From Cytophagales bacterium (GTDB lineage Bacteria; Bacteroidota; Bacteroidia; Cytophagales; Thermoflexibacteraceae), in the NCBI GenBank assembly GCA_013299115.1, contig JAAFKA010000037.1:1-46302 (forward strand): a stretch of 46,302 nucleotides of DNA. Direction: 5' to 3'. The notes under the pieces were generated by a model. The model was not told the origin of the DNA, made no database searches, and saw only the letters and a program-made list of their open reading frames with translations. A program made the translations under genes and the position numbers. Below, piece by piece: positions 16,214-24,797 of the stretch (the first letter of the stretch is position 1; every line of letters begins with the position of its first letter).

Positions 16214-16221
16214 TATCTTTG
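16214..16221 (+). promoter_or_regulatory. Bacteroidetes -7 box for the TonB-type receptor gene
   Basis: TATCTTTG fits TAnnTTTG, 121 bp before the ATG at 16342. The hairpin at 16236-16269 would fall in the leader of its transcript. Confidence 0.35.
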
Positions 16222-16235
16222 TTTTGGATTACAGC

Positions 16236-16269
16236 ATGAGCAAAGTTCAATAAAATGGGCTTTGCTCAT
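16236..16269. terminator. Hairpin between the A2M and receptor genes
   Basis: ATGAGCAAAG (16236-16245) pairs with CTTTGCTCAT (16260-16269), followed by a T-rich stretch. It is a likely terminator for the A2M gene, or a leader structure for the next gene. Confidence 0.5.
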
Positions 16270-16341
16270 TTGGTAATTTTATTTTTCTTAATTTTAGTCA
16301 AGCATACTGCATGCTTGCATTACTAACTCACTACACAAAAC

Positions 16342-18936
16342 ATGAAAATTATTATTATAATTGCTTTTTGCTTTTTCCTCAACTTCTCCCTTGCTTTTGC
16401 CCAGCAACCCCCACGTGGCGGTGGCGGAGGTTTTAACCCTCAAAATATGCCTGCGATTGGCAAAATTTCGGGTAAAATATTGGACAAACAAACCCAAAAA
16501 CCCTTAGAATTTGCTACCATTGCCCTCATGCGTATCAGGCGTGGCGGACAAGGTAGAAATCCAGCAACTAACACACCTACTAATAATCCAAATAATTCCC
16601 CCAACAATCTTGCAGCCAAAGACTCTCTAATTTTGGAAACAGGGACTGTTACAAACGAAAAAGGAGAATTTTTGCTCGAACAGGTCAAAGTAGGTCGTTT
16701 TTTTCTGAAAATAGACTTTATTGGCTACCAAACTTTGCGTTCAGATACTTTCCTCATTACGCCAAAAAATGCAGAAGTGTTTTTGCTCAACTTGCAAATT
16801 GCCCCTAACGACCAAAAATTGGAAGCCGTAGAGGTCATAGGCGAAAAGGCTGTTTACGAAACGCAATTAGACAAAAAAGTGTTTAATGTGGACAAAAACA
16901 TCACCGCCACAGGAGGCACCGTAACAGATGTGTTGCAAAATATACCTTCTGTAACAGTGGATATAGATGGCAACGTAGCCATGCGGGGCAGTGGCAATGT
17001 TACCATTTTGATAGACGGCAAACCTTCGGGCTTGACAGGGGCAAACAGAGCCGCAGCCTTGTCGCAAATTCCTGCAAGTGCCATAGAAAAAATAGAAATT
17101 ATTTCCAACCCTTCGGCTCGATATGATGCCGATGGCATGTCGGGCATTATCAATATCGTAACCAAAAAAAACAAACTCGAAGGGCTAAACGGCAACGCCA
17201 GCGTAGGCGTAGGCACACGAAACAAGTACAATGCAGCCCTGAATTTGAGTTATAAAGTGGGCAAAATCAATGTCTATGGCAATTATAGCTACCGTTTCGA
17301 CCAACGCTATGGTTTTGGCTACGGACTCCGCCAAAATACTTTTCAGGACTCCGTTTGGAACACAGACCAGTTTAACAACCAACTCAACAAACCGCATTTT
17401 CACATTGGCAAAGTGGGTTTAGACTATTACCTCAATACTCGAAATACACTTAGTTTTTCGTTGGCGTATAGCAACCGATTGAATGACGAAACAGAGCAAA
17501 TTCGATATCAGAATAGCAATAGAAACAGGCAACTTAGCAATTTGTTCAGACGTGATAATGCAAGTACAGGCAGAGGCAACAATTTTGATTATACGCTGAA
17601 TTACAAGCACTTATTCCCAAAAAGCAAAGCTGAATGGACAGCAGATGCCGTTTATTCTACCTTTGCCAACGACAACCAAAGTCGTTTTACCCAACAAAAT
17701 TACAGCATACAAACCAAATTGCCAACTACCGAATTGCCTACTTTGCAAGATGTTTTGAATGACAACCAAGTGCGGATTTTGACCTTACAAACAGATTTTA
17801 TTTTGCCCGTAGGCAAAGACAAAAAAGGAAAATTTGAGTCAGGTTACAAAGCTATTTTGAGGCAAATAGACAATGATTTTGCTTTCAATCTTTTTGATTA
17901 TCAGCAAAATAGCTGGAGAAGGCAAACCAAGCTCGACAATTTGTTTGCGTACAGTGAAAACATACACGCAGGTTATGTTTTGCTTTCTAACCAATTCAAA
18001 GGACTGAATTGGCAGGCGGGTTTGCGTGCCGAACAAACTTTTACCACCTCCGACCAACGCATTACGCAAAAAGTGGTAAACAACAATTACTTCAATTTTT
18101 TCCCCTCTTTGCTCATCAACAAAACTTTTAAGGGAGATAACGAAATTGCGTTGAGTTACAGCCGAAGGATAAACAGACCGAATGTAAACTCCTTAAATTC
18201 TTTGATAGACTACTCCGACCCTATCAACTTGCGTGCTGGCAATCCCTTGCTCACACCCGAATACATCAATGCTTTTGAGTTGAGTTATACCAAAAGTTGG
18301 CAAAGTTACTCGATTAATTCCACAGTTTACTACCGCAGCATCAGCGATGTTATTTCACGTATTCGCACAGTCGACTCGTTGGGCGTAGCCTTGATGACGT
18401 TTAAAAACTTGGCAAGTGGCACTTCTTATGGTTTGGAGTTGGTCGGTAGGTTGCAACCTGCCAACTGGTTGGATTTTACGCTAAGTGGCAATATTTTTCA
18501 AACCACTATCAAGGGTACAATCGGCGATGGAGATTTGAACAACAGCACTTTTACTTGGAATGCACGTTTTATTGGCAATGCAAGGGCAAACAAAACTTTG
18601 TCTTTTCAGGTCATTGGCAACTACAATGCCCCGAATATCATACCACAAGGCACTTTTGTAGCCATTTACGGAATAGACTTTGCCGTAAAAAAAGACGTTT
18701 TGCAAGGCAAGGGCAGCTTAACTTTCAACGTGAGTGATGTTTTCGATTGGCGTGAATTTGGTATCAACCAAATAGGCACTAACTTCATCAGTGAAAACAG
18801 ACGCAAAAGAGAAACCCAAGTGGCTACGCTGAACTTCACTTACCGTTTTGGGTCTAAAGATTTTGCCCCTTCTCGCCGCCGAAACAGCAAAGGCAACGAA
18901 GGCGAAATGAATGGTGGCGGTGGTGGAGATTTTTAG
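16342..18936 (+). CDS. TonB-dependent receptor-like outer-membrane protein
   Basis: An 864-residue protein. After a signal peptide (MKIIIIIAFCFFLNFSLAFA) and a Gly-rich stretch comes a carboxypeptidase-regulatory-like domain (ISGKILDKQTQKPLEFATIAL to IDFIGYQTL). The TonB plug follows at about 185-285 (DVLQNIPSVTVDIDGNVAMRG, VTILIDGKP, IEKIEIISNPSARYDADG, IINIVTKKN), then a long beta-barrel ending in LNFTYRFGSKDF. This is the OMP_b-brl_3 type common in Bacteroidetes. The very end is a hydrophilic, Gly-rich tail (NGGGGGDF) rather than a terminal aromatic strand. It may import a metal chelate or peptide, but no neighbour indicates the ligand; no SusD partner is present. Confidence 0.9.
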   Translation: MKIIIIIAFCFFLNFSLAFAQQPPRGGGGGFNPQNMPAIGKISGKILDKQTQKPLEFATIALMRIRRGGQGRNPATNTPTNNPNNSPNNLAAKDSLILETGTVTNEKGEFLLEQVKVGRFFLKIDFIGYQTLRSDTFLITPKNAEVFLLNLQIAPNDQKLEAVEVIGEKAVYETQLDKKVFNVDKNITATGGTVTDVLQNIPSVTVDIDGNVAMRGSGNVTILIDGKPSGLTGANRAAALSQIPASAIEKIEIISNPSARYDADGMSGIINIVTKKNKLEGLNGNASVGVGTRNKYNAALNLSYKVGKINVYGNYSYRFDQRYGFGYGLRQNTFQDSVWNTDQFNNQLNKPHFHIGKVGLDYYLNTRNTLSFSLAYSNRLNDETEQIRYQNSNRNRQLSNLFRRDNASTGRGNNFDYTLNYKHLFPKSKAEWTADAVYSTFANDNQSRFTQQNYSIQTKLPTTELPTLQDVLNDNQVRILTLQTDFILPVGKDKKGKFESGYKAILRQIDNDFAFNLFDYQQNSWRRQTKLDNLFAYSENIHAGYVLLSNQFKGLNWQAGLRAEQTFTTSDQRITQKVVNNNYFNFFPSLLINKTFKGDNEIALSYSRRINRPNVNSLNSLIDYSDPINLRAGNPLLTPEYINAFELSYTKSWQSYSINSTVYYRSISDVISRIRTVDSLGVALMTFKNLASGTSYGLELVGRLQPANWLDFTLSGNIFQTTIKGTIGDGDLNNSTFTWNARFIGNARANKTLSFQVIGNYNAPNIIPQGTFVAIYGIDFAVKKDVLQGKGSLTFNVSDVFDWREFGINQIGTNFISENRRKRETQVATLNFTYRFGSKDFAPSRRRNSKGNEGEMNGGGGGDF

Positions 18937-18944
18937 GGAGTTTA

Positions 18945-18968
18945 GTCGTTTGTGAGGACACAAACAAT
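18945..18968. repeat. 24-nt palindrome after the receptor gene
   Basis: GTCGTTTGTG/CACAAACAAT with a 4-nt loop, 9 nt after the receptor stop. It is a close relative of 11385-11408 and may act as a terminator. Confidence 0.7.
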
Positions 18969-19042
18969 GGCAAAAGAAACTTTGGCAGTGGTCGATATAT
19001 TGTTATATAATTAAAATTTTATTTAACTTGCTATCTCTAAAC

Positions 19043-19888
19043 ATGAAAACCATGAAATTATACACAATAGATACAGGTTTTTTTAAATTAGACGGAGGGG
19101 CTATGTTTGGTGTAGTGCCCAAAGCTATATGGAATAAGCTAAATCCTGCCGATGACAACAATCTATGTACATGGGCTATGCGTTGCCTGCTTGTAGAAAC
19201 AGGTAACCGTTTGGTGTTGATAGACAACGGTATAGGTAATAAGCAAGATAGTAAGTTTTACAGCCATTATTACCTGCATGGTGAGGCTACACTGCTCAAT
19301 TCGCTGAAGAAGGCAGGTTTCAGTCCCGAAGATGTTACGGATATGTTCTTGACGCACTTGCACTTCGACCACTGCGGAGGCGGTATTTACCGCAAAGACG
19401 AAAAGCTGTTGCCTACTTTTCCCAATGCTACTTATTGGTCTAATGAAGCCCAATGGAACTGGGCAACAGACCCAAATCCGAGAGAAAAAGCAAGTTTTTT
19501 GAAAGAAAATATTTTGCCCATTAAAGAAAGTGGGCAGCTAAAAATGGTCGAAAGCAGTGGCAATTTTGCAGATTTTATGCAGGTGCTATTTATGGACGGG
19601 CATACAGAAAAGCAAATGTTACCTCTGATTAAATACAAAGAGCAACAGCTTGTGTTTTGTGCAGATTTATTGCCCTCTGTTGCCCATATTCCCCTTCCTT
19701 ATATCATGGGTTACGATATGCGACCTTTACAAACCATGACCGAAAAGGAACAGTTCTTGATACAGGCAGCCCAAGAAAAATGGATTTTGTTCTTCGAACA
19801 CGACAAAGAAAACCAATGTTGCACTGTACACCATACAGACAAAGGAGTGAGAGTAAAAGATGTTTTTTCTTTGCAGGAGCTTGGTTAA
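19043..19888 (+). CDS. MBL-fold metallo-hydrolase
   Basis: A 281-residue cytoplasmic protein of the metallo-beta-lactamase fold. The metal motif THLHFDHCGG (H105, H107, D109, H110) is intact. Further ligands are probably in MDGHTEKQ, CADLLPSVAHI and FFEHD. The opening (LYTIDTGFFKLDGGAMFGVVPK) and spacing resemble the quorum-quenching-lactonase/YtnP-like subgroup, but the substrate cannot be fixed. The ATG at 19043 gives the shortest sensible start; MKLYTID at 19052 is almost equally likely. It appears to be a single gene. Confidence 0.87.
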   Translation: MKTMKLYTIDTGFFKLDGGAMFGVVPKAIWNKLNPADDNNLCTWAMRCLLVETGNRLVLIDNGIGNKQDSKFYSHYYLHGEATLLNSLKKAGFSPEDVTDMFLTHLHFDHCGGGIYRKDEKLLPTFPNATYWSNEAQWNWATDPNPREKASFLKENILPIKESGQLKMVESSGNFADFMQVLFMDGHTEKQMLPLIKYKEQQLVFCADLLPSVAHIPLPYIMGYDMRPLQTMTEKEQFLIQAAQEKWILFFEHDKENQCCTVHHTDKGVRVKDVFSLQELG

Positions 19889-19974
19889 TATAATTTAAAC
19901 AAAAATATTTTGCTTTGTTGCACAAAGATGCATTGTTTTTGGCTGTCCGACAATTTTTATGGAATTGAAACAAT

Positions 19975-20037
19975 GTAGGCATTTGATTTATCAAATGCCT
20001 TGTTCAAAAATGAGTCTTTGATAAATCAAAGACCTAC
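19975..20037. repeat. 63-nt palindromic element
   Basis: GTAGG (19975-19979) pairs with CCTAC (20033-20037). Inside are two small palindromes of related sequence in opposite orientation, CATTTGATTTATCAAATG and TCTTTGATAAATCAAAGA. It lies between two convergent genes and could terminate both. Confidence 0.75.
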
Positions 20038-20064
20038 GTTTTCGCAAAAATTGTGAGGTTTTAG

Positions 20065-20871
20065 TTAACGACTCTGCCCCAGCTCTCTTGCTCTTTCCTG
20101 TGCCTGCTGCAAACCCTTTTCTATGATAGTTTCCAAACCAAAGTGATGAAAGGTGCTAAGAGCAGCCTCAGTAGTACCACCTTTGGAGGCTACTTTAGAA
20201 ATCCAATCTTTGCAGCTCAATGTATGTATGCTTTGCAAATGAACAGCTCCCATAAAAGTTTGTTCTACCAATAATTCGGCTTCAGTAGTGCTAAAACCCA
20301 TTTTGCGTGCTGTGTTCATCATGGCTTCCATGAAAAAATAAACATAGGCAGGACCACTACCCGAAATGGCGGTTACAGCATCTAACTTACTTTCATCTTC
20401 AAAATACAGAGATTTACCTGTGGTATTTAGTAAATTTTGTACCAGAAATAGTTCCTCTCTTGTTACGGCAACAGAGGCAGTAAAACCTGTAATACCCATA
20501 CCTATCTGTGCAGGTAAATTGGGCATAGCTCTTACCACTCTTGCTGTGGGCAGAGCTGTTTCTATCCGTTGAATAGTTACGCCTGCCATAATGCTTAAAA
20601 TTAACTGTCTTTGTTTTAAATAAGGCAAAACAGTAGGGTGTAATTCTGTTGCATCTTGGGGTTTAATAGCCAAAATTATTAGGTTCATGTCATTGATATA
20701 GCTGCTGGGGTGTGCAAAACTATTCTCAAAACCTTGATTTTTAAAGTAATCTACTTTCTTTTGTTGGTGGTCTAAAATATACAAGTTTTCTTTGGCTACA
20801 GTATGGTTAGCTGTAAAACTATCTGCGTATGTTTTACCCATATTGCCACCACCAATAATTAATATCTTCAT
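20065..20871 (-). CDS. proC: Pyrroline-5-carboxylate reductase
   Basis: A 268-residue enzyme that reduces pyrroline-5-carboxylate to proline with NAD(P)H, the last step of proline synthesis. The N-terminal Rossmann motif is ILIIGGGNMG. Family marks follow: LAIKPQD, LSIMAGVTI, RVVRAMPNLPAQIGMGITG, and the proC signature region AVTAISGSGPAYVYFFMEAM, later VASKGGTTEAAL. Length and motifs are normal. It stands alone, not next to proA or proB, as is common. Confidence 0.96.
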   Translation of the reverse strand: MKILIIGGGNMGKTYADSFTANHTVAKENLYILDHQQKKVDYFKNQGFENSFAHPSSYINDMNLIILAIKPQDATELHPTVLPYLKQRQLILSIMAGVTIQRIETALPTARVVRAMPNLPAQIGMGITGFTASVAVTREELFLVQNLLNTTGKSLYFEDESKLDAVTAISGSGPAYVYFFMEAMMNTARKMGFSTTEAELLVEQTFMGAVHLQSIHTLSCKDWISKVASKGGTTEAALSTFHHFGLETIIEKGLQQAQERARELGQSR

Positions 20872-20893
20872 TTAGTTAGTTTATTGCTTTATA

Positions 20894-20901
20894 CAAAAGT
20901 A
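20894..20901 (-). promoter_or_regulatory. Bacteroidetes -7 box for proC
   Basis: CAAAAGTA on the plus strand reads TACTTTTG on the minus strand, fitting TAnnTTTG, 23 bp before the proC ATG. The -33 box is not clear. Confidence 0.45.
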
Positions 20902-21000
20902 AGATTTCTTTGGTAATAAAAGTAAACCTATGCTACTATTTTTTATTGGAGTTTTTTATTAGCATAGTAGTTTACTAATTCTGGCGAAATTGCATTAACC

Positions 21001-24000
21001 CTAAAAATCATGCCCCACCGTCAAGTACCAACGAGTGCCAGCAAGTTGTTTGTTGTCTTCTATGCCCCAAGCCATGTCGAGTTTGGTGTAAACTCCCAAA
21101 ATAGTGCTTCGCAAACCTCCACCATAGCCCATGAGAAATGGGTTTTTGAAGTTATAAATTTTGGCATAAAACACATTGTTTTGTTGCGAAATTTCACGCA
21201 CATTCACTGCATTGTCGCGGCTGAAAGGATTGATTCCATTCCAAGCTGTTCCTATGTCGAAAAAGCCGACAAATTGTAAGTTGCGGATAAAATTTGATGT
21301 AATATTTCCTCTCGAAAGGTAATTGAGTACAGGCACACGCAACTCTACGTTTGCCAAAAATGCTCCTTCGCCTATCAAACGGTTGTAGTTGAAACCTCGC
21401 AGGGGCATCATAAATGGCGTGAATAGCAAATCTGTATAATTGCGACCTACGCCTTGCTCGGTATCGTCAAAAAACAAAGGCGAAGTGGCGGGCAAGGCTT
21501 CTGTGTTGTTTATCAGCCAATTATCTGCACCACCTACTCTATACGTTTTGCGACTTGCACCCAAAAACTGCCCATACCTTGCCCTTGCTGCCAACACTAA
21601 TTGCTTGCCTATTCTTTTATAGAAAGTAGCCTCTGCTGACAAATTGCCAAAACTTTTATCACTTCTTTCTATGCCTAAGTAGTGTTCGTACCAAATTTTT
21701 GCCTTCAATCCATCGGGTACATTGGGGGCAACGTGAATTACGTTGTCGAAAGTATAGCCAACGGAAGCCCCGCCATAGTAAATATTTTCTTCGGAAACTG
21801 AATTGCGAACATTTGCCTGTTGGTTGGCTTTGGCTGCAAAAGAGGTTTGGGCTGCAAAAGCCGTAGCCGTAAATCTTTGGTGAATATTTAAAGGATAAGA
21901 GGCAGAAGCAGCCAACTTATTCAGTGCGTAGCTTTGATTGAAAACTTGCCCCGACCCCGCTATTCCCAATGTTTGCCTGTCGAAACGGAGTCGGTAATCT
22001 ATTCGTTTGCGGAGGTATTGGTAGTCTAAATAAAAGTTGGTATTGAGATTGAGCAACACAAAAGCACCCATATTAAACCGTTGGTTTTCAAGCAATTCCA
22101 TTACGCCTGTTTCGAAGGCAAGCCCTGCCCCACGCAACAGCACGTTGCGGTTAGGTGTGAGTGCATAACGAGGGTCTATCATGAGGTTTATGCTCAGATT
22201 GTCTGCTGAAAATCTGTTTTTGTAAGGTTGAGCCTTAGAAATTTCTATGCTTTCAGGGTTGCGTTGCAAAACCTCATTTTGCGAAGGTTTGTAATTATCT
22301 AACAACTTTTTCTTTTTGGGCTTTTCGGTCTGCACCTCAAACACATAATTGTCTGTGTCTATGTCCATCGGGTTGGTAAGCACCGCAGGAACAGAGTCTT
22401 TTTTCACTTCATTGGGCTGATTGCCTGTGTTGTTTGGATTGTCTTTCGAATTATCTTTTGGATTTTCTTTTGCTTGTTCGGCTTTTTTCTTTCGCAAAGC
22501 TGCCACTTCTCTGCTGTCTATGAGTTGTTGGCGTGTGGTCTTGCCACTAAATGCAGACAAAGTGCTGGGATTGAAGTTGGTAACAGTAAAAATTTCGTCA
22601 TTGCCCTCATACAACATACTGAAAACCAGACGATTTTGAGCAAAGTCATAGCTTATCAAACTACTTTCAAAATTGGTGAGTTGCTTGCTTACCCCTGTTT
22701 CTATGTCGTGGGCAAAGAGGTGAATAATGCCGCGTTGGTTGCTGAGATACAAGAGATTTTTGCTGTCTAAGGACAAAGGTTTTGCCTCTTTGGTCAAGGT
22801 ATTGGTAATGCGTTGCAACTTCGTTTGGTCATCAGGCGTATAGACAAAAATGTTGAATCTGTCTGTAATATCTGCCAAAGAATATTTGGTATTTGCAGCC
22901 AAATTTTCGTTTAATCTATTGGAGGCAAAGGCAATTTTGTTGGAATTTTTTACAAAACAAGGATACAAATCGTCAAATATGTCGTTGGTAATTTGCTTTG
23001 CTTTTTTGTCCTCTATTTGGTAAGTATAAATGTCGTTTTGTCCGTTTTGGGCAGCACTCAACACCAAAGTTTTGCCGTCTTCGGAGGCACGAAACGAATG
23101 AATGTGCGTAAAAGGCAAGTTGCTGCTGGTGAGTTTTTTGGTTTTCAGATTGTATGTCCACAACTTGAAACTACCTTTGTCGTAGCCCACCATTGCCAAC
23201 TGTTGCGAGCCTTGCCAAGAAACGAAGGGCATATTTACGTCTATGGCTTGCGTAGTAGTTCGGTAGCCTCCTTTGAGTACAGTAGTTTCGCTGCCACTGT
23301 TGAGGTTTCGAATTTTTACTTTGTACCTGCCGTTGTTATTTTCTGTAAAAACCAATAAATTTTCTGTGGGGTGTAGTCGCAAATGGTTGATTTCCAATCC
23401 TTTGCGATTTGCTTTGATTCGTTGGTTTTCGGGTACAGGCAAATGACCTTCTTTGACAGCCCCTAATTGATTGAGGTAAAATCTTCGCCAATCAGTAGAA
23501 AAACGGTTGTAAGATACACCCAACGTATTTTGAATACCACTTTCAGAGTTGCGGACTATGCGGGTAAGGTTTAGAATATTGGCAATGCTCTGTTTGCCGT
23601 ATTCTTCGGCTATGTAGTTCCAAATAGCATGACCCATTAGTTGGGCATCTTTCCCTTGCAATTTGTCTATGTTTTTGAGTTTGCGGTTTTTGAGGGCATC
23701 ACGCATATAGTCGTCTAACTCCACCGACCAACCTTCGGCTATAAATTGGGTTACACCTGCAATAAACCAATCGGGCAAGGACAAAAAGTAGGCACTTTTC
23801 AACATATCTTTGAGGCTACCGCCATACATCATCTCAAAAACCAGTCCACTGGCTATGCTGCGGTTGAGTTCTTTCAAAAAACTTGCCTTATCTCCTGTAA
23901 ATGCCAACTCCACTTCGGGCTTAAAAAACTTGGTTTGTCCTCCTACGGAGTAGCTTTGCATATCTATTCCGATATTGCTCTGTTGCAAATCTGCAACCGA

Positions 24001-24288
24001 AGTATAGACAAAAATCTTGACTTTGGAATAAGGCGAATAACCTACCAAATCTGTCATGCGAGCAAAGTCGGCTTCGGCATAAGCTGCTGCCATGCGTGCT
24101 ATTTCTTCGCCTCCTGTATAAAAATAAAGTTCGAAGTTTTGGCTACTCACATATTGCCACTCAAAAGTCTTGTATTGTATGCGGTTTTTGCCGTAGAGTT
24201 GCGGATTAAAAAGAGTTTGCCCTTTTGCAGCCTTGTCGGGGGTGCAAAACAAGCAAAGCAGGAGTATAACTGAACAAAATTGTTTCAT
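21001..24288 (-). CDS. Pseudo-peptidase, beta-propeller and outer-membrane barrel protein
   Basis: A 1,095-residue exported protein; MKQFCSVILLLCLFC is the signal sequence, which favours the ATG at 24288. Residues about 30-270 resemble a gluzincin (peptidase MA-like) domain, with YGKNRIQYKTFEWQY, then LSLPDWFIAGVTQFIAEG; the HExxH zinc site is missing, the corresponding helix reading SIASGLVFEMMYG. TolB-like WD40/PD40 repeats follow (LRLHPTENLLVF, IAFASNRLNENLA, LLYLSNQRG). After a Lys/Asn/Pro-rich linker near 610-650 the last 400 residues form a BamA/surface-antigen-like barrel ending YLTVGHDF. The layout is known in Bacteroidetes but its role is not; it is probably a surface scaffold rather than a protease. 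Confidence 0.8.
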   Translation of the reverse strand: MKQFCSVILLLCLFCTPDKAAKGQTLFNPQLYGKNRIQYKTFEWQYVSSQNFELYFYTGGEEIARMAAAYAEADFARMTDLVGYSPYSKVKIFVYTSVADLQQSNIGIDMQSYSVGGQTKFFKPEVELAFTGDKASFLKELNRSIASGLVFEMMYGGSLKDMLKSAYFLSLPDWFIAGVTQFIAEGWSVELDDYMRDALKNRKLKNIDKLQGKDAQLMGHAIWNYIAEEYGKQSIANILNLTRIVRNSESGIQNTLGVSYNRFSTDWRRFYLNQLGAVKEGHLPVPENQRIKANRKGLEINHLRLHPTENLLVFTENNNGRYKVKIRNLNSGSETTVLKGGYRTTTQAIDVNMPFVSWQGSQQLAMVGYDKGSFKLWTYNLKTKKLTSSNLPFTHIHSFRASEDGKTLVLSAAQNGQNDIYTYQIEDKKAKQITNDIFDDLYPCFVKNSNKIAFASNRLNENLAANTKYSLADITDRFNIFVYTPDDQTKLQRITNTLTKEAKPLSLDSKNLLYLSNQRGIIHLFAHDIETGVSKQLTNFESSLISYDFAQNRLVFSMLYEGNDEIFTVTNFNPSTLSAFSGKTTRQQLIDSREVAALRKKKAEQAKENPKDNSKDNPNNTGNQPNEVKKDSVPAVLTNPMDIDTDNYVFEVQTEKPKKKKLLDNYKPSQNEVLQRNPESIEISKAQPYKNRFSADNLSINLMIDPRYALTPNRNVLLRGAGLAFETGVMELLENQRFNMGAFVLLNLNTNFYLDYQYLRKRIDYRLRFDRQTLGIAGSGQVFNQSYALNKLAASASYPLNIHQRFTATAFAAQTSFAAKANQQANVRNSVSEENIYYGGASVGYTFDNVIHVAPNVPDGLKAKIWYEHYLGIERSDKSFGNLSAEATFYKRIGKQLVLAARARYGQFLGASRKTYRVGGADNWLINNTEALPATSPLFFDDTEQGVGRNYTDLLFTPFMMPLRGFNYNRLIGEGAFLANVELRVPVLNYLSRGNITSNFIRNLQFVGFFDIGTAWNGINPFSRDNAVNVREISQQNNVFYAKIYNFKNPFLMGYGGGLRSTILGVYTKLDMAWGIEDNKQLAGTRWYLTVGHDF

Positions 24289-24362
24289 GGTTTTGGTTGG
24301 TACAAATTCCACACGCTAAAGCGTATGTTACATTCATACTGTATAATGTAGGTTACATTACT

Positions 24363-24370
24363 CAAAAGTA
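24363..24370 (-). promoter_or_regulatory. Bacteroidetes -7 box
   Basis: CAAAAGTA here is TACTTTTG on the minus strand, about 75 bp before the ATG at 24288. Confidence 0.4.
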
Positions 24371-24422
24371 GTTTAAATTATTGGAGAATGAAAAAAAAAT
24401 GGAAATTTGTTTAAATTATCGA

Positions 24423-24455
24423 ATTTGTCCGACACCTTCGAGGTGTCGGACAAAT
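24423..24455. repeat. 33-nt palindromic element, GACACCT family
   Basis: Perfect 15-nt arms (ATTTGTCCGACACCT and complement) flank TCG. It shares length, plan and core with the element at 37525-37557, which lies inside a gene. It sits upstream of the minus-strand gene starting at 24288. Confidence 0.9.
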
Positions 24456-24654
24456 ACCTTATAATTGAAAATTTTGAGGGCAATACGAGGCTGTCCGAAA
24501 AGTCTTTTTGCCTTTTTTCTTGTCTTTTAGGGTTTCTTTTAGTAAATTTGTTTGGGTTTTTTGTATTTCAAAAACAACTTAGAGAAGGCTATAAACTGGA
24601 AATTGTTGCTAAACAACAACTACAGAAGGATAAACCTGAAAAATTTAATGACTC

Positions 24655-24682
24655 AAGAGGCTGTCTTTTCAGACAGCCTCTT
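24655..24682. repeat. 28-nt hairpin AAGAGGCTGTCT
   Basis: Perfect 12-nt arms flank TTTC. The related word GAGGCTGTCCG occurs at 24487-24497, and such GAGGCTGTC words are common at insertion-sequence ends, so this gap may hold an IS scar; no transposase is recognisable. The rest of 24289-24797 has no supported gene. The hairpin lies about 115 nt after the stop of the CHAT gene and may terminate it. Confidence 0.55.
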
Positions 24683-24797
24683 CTCAAATCCCAAAACCAC
24701 TTTCCGATGTGTATAGCTTTTTTTAAAGTCCGTTAGGAATTCTATAAAGATTACATTTTTCTAAAAGATGTTGTCTTTGCCAAATCAGTGAAATAAA

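Noticed and set aside
24407-24736. Plus-strand open frame of 109 codons
   Set aside because: It runs through the 33-nt palindrome at 24423-24455 and the 28-nt hairpin, has no domain and looks like an accidental frame in a repeat-rich gap.
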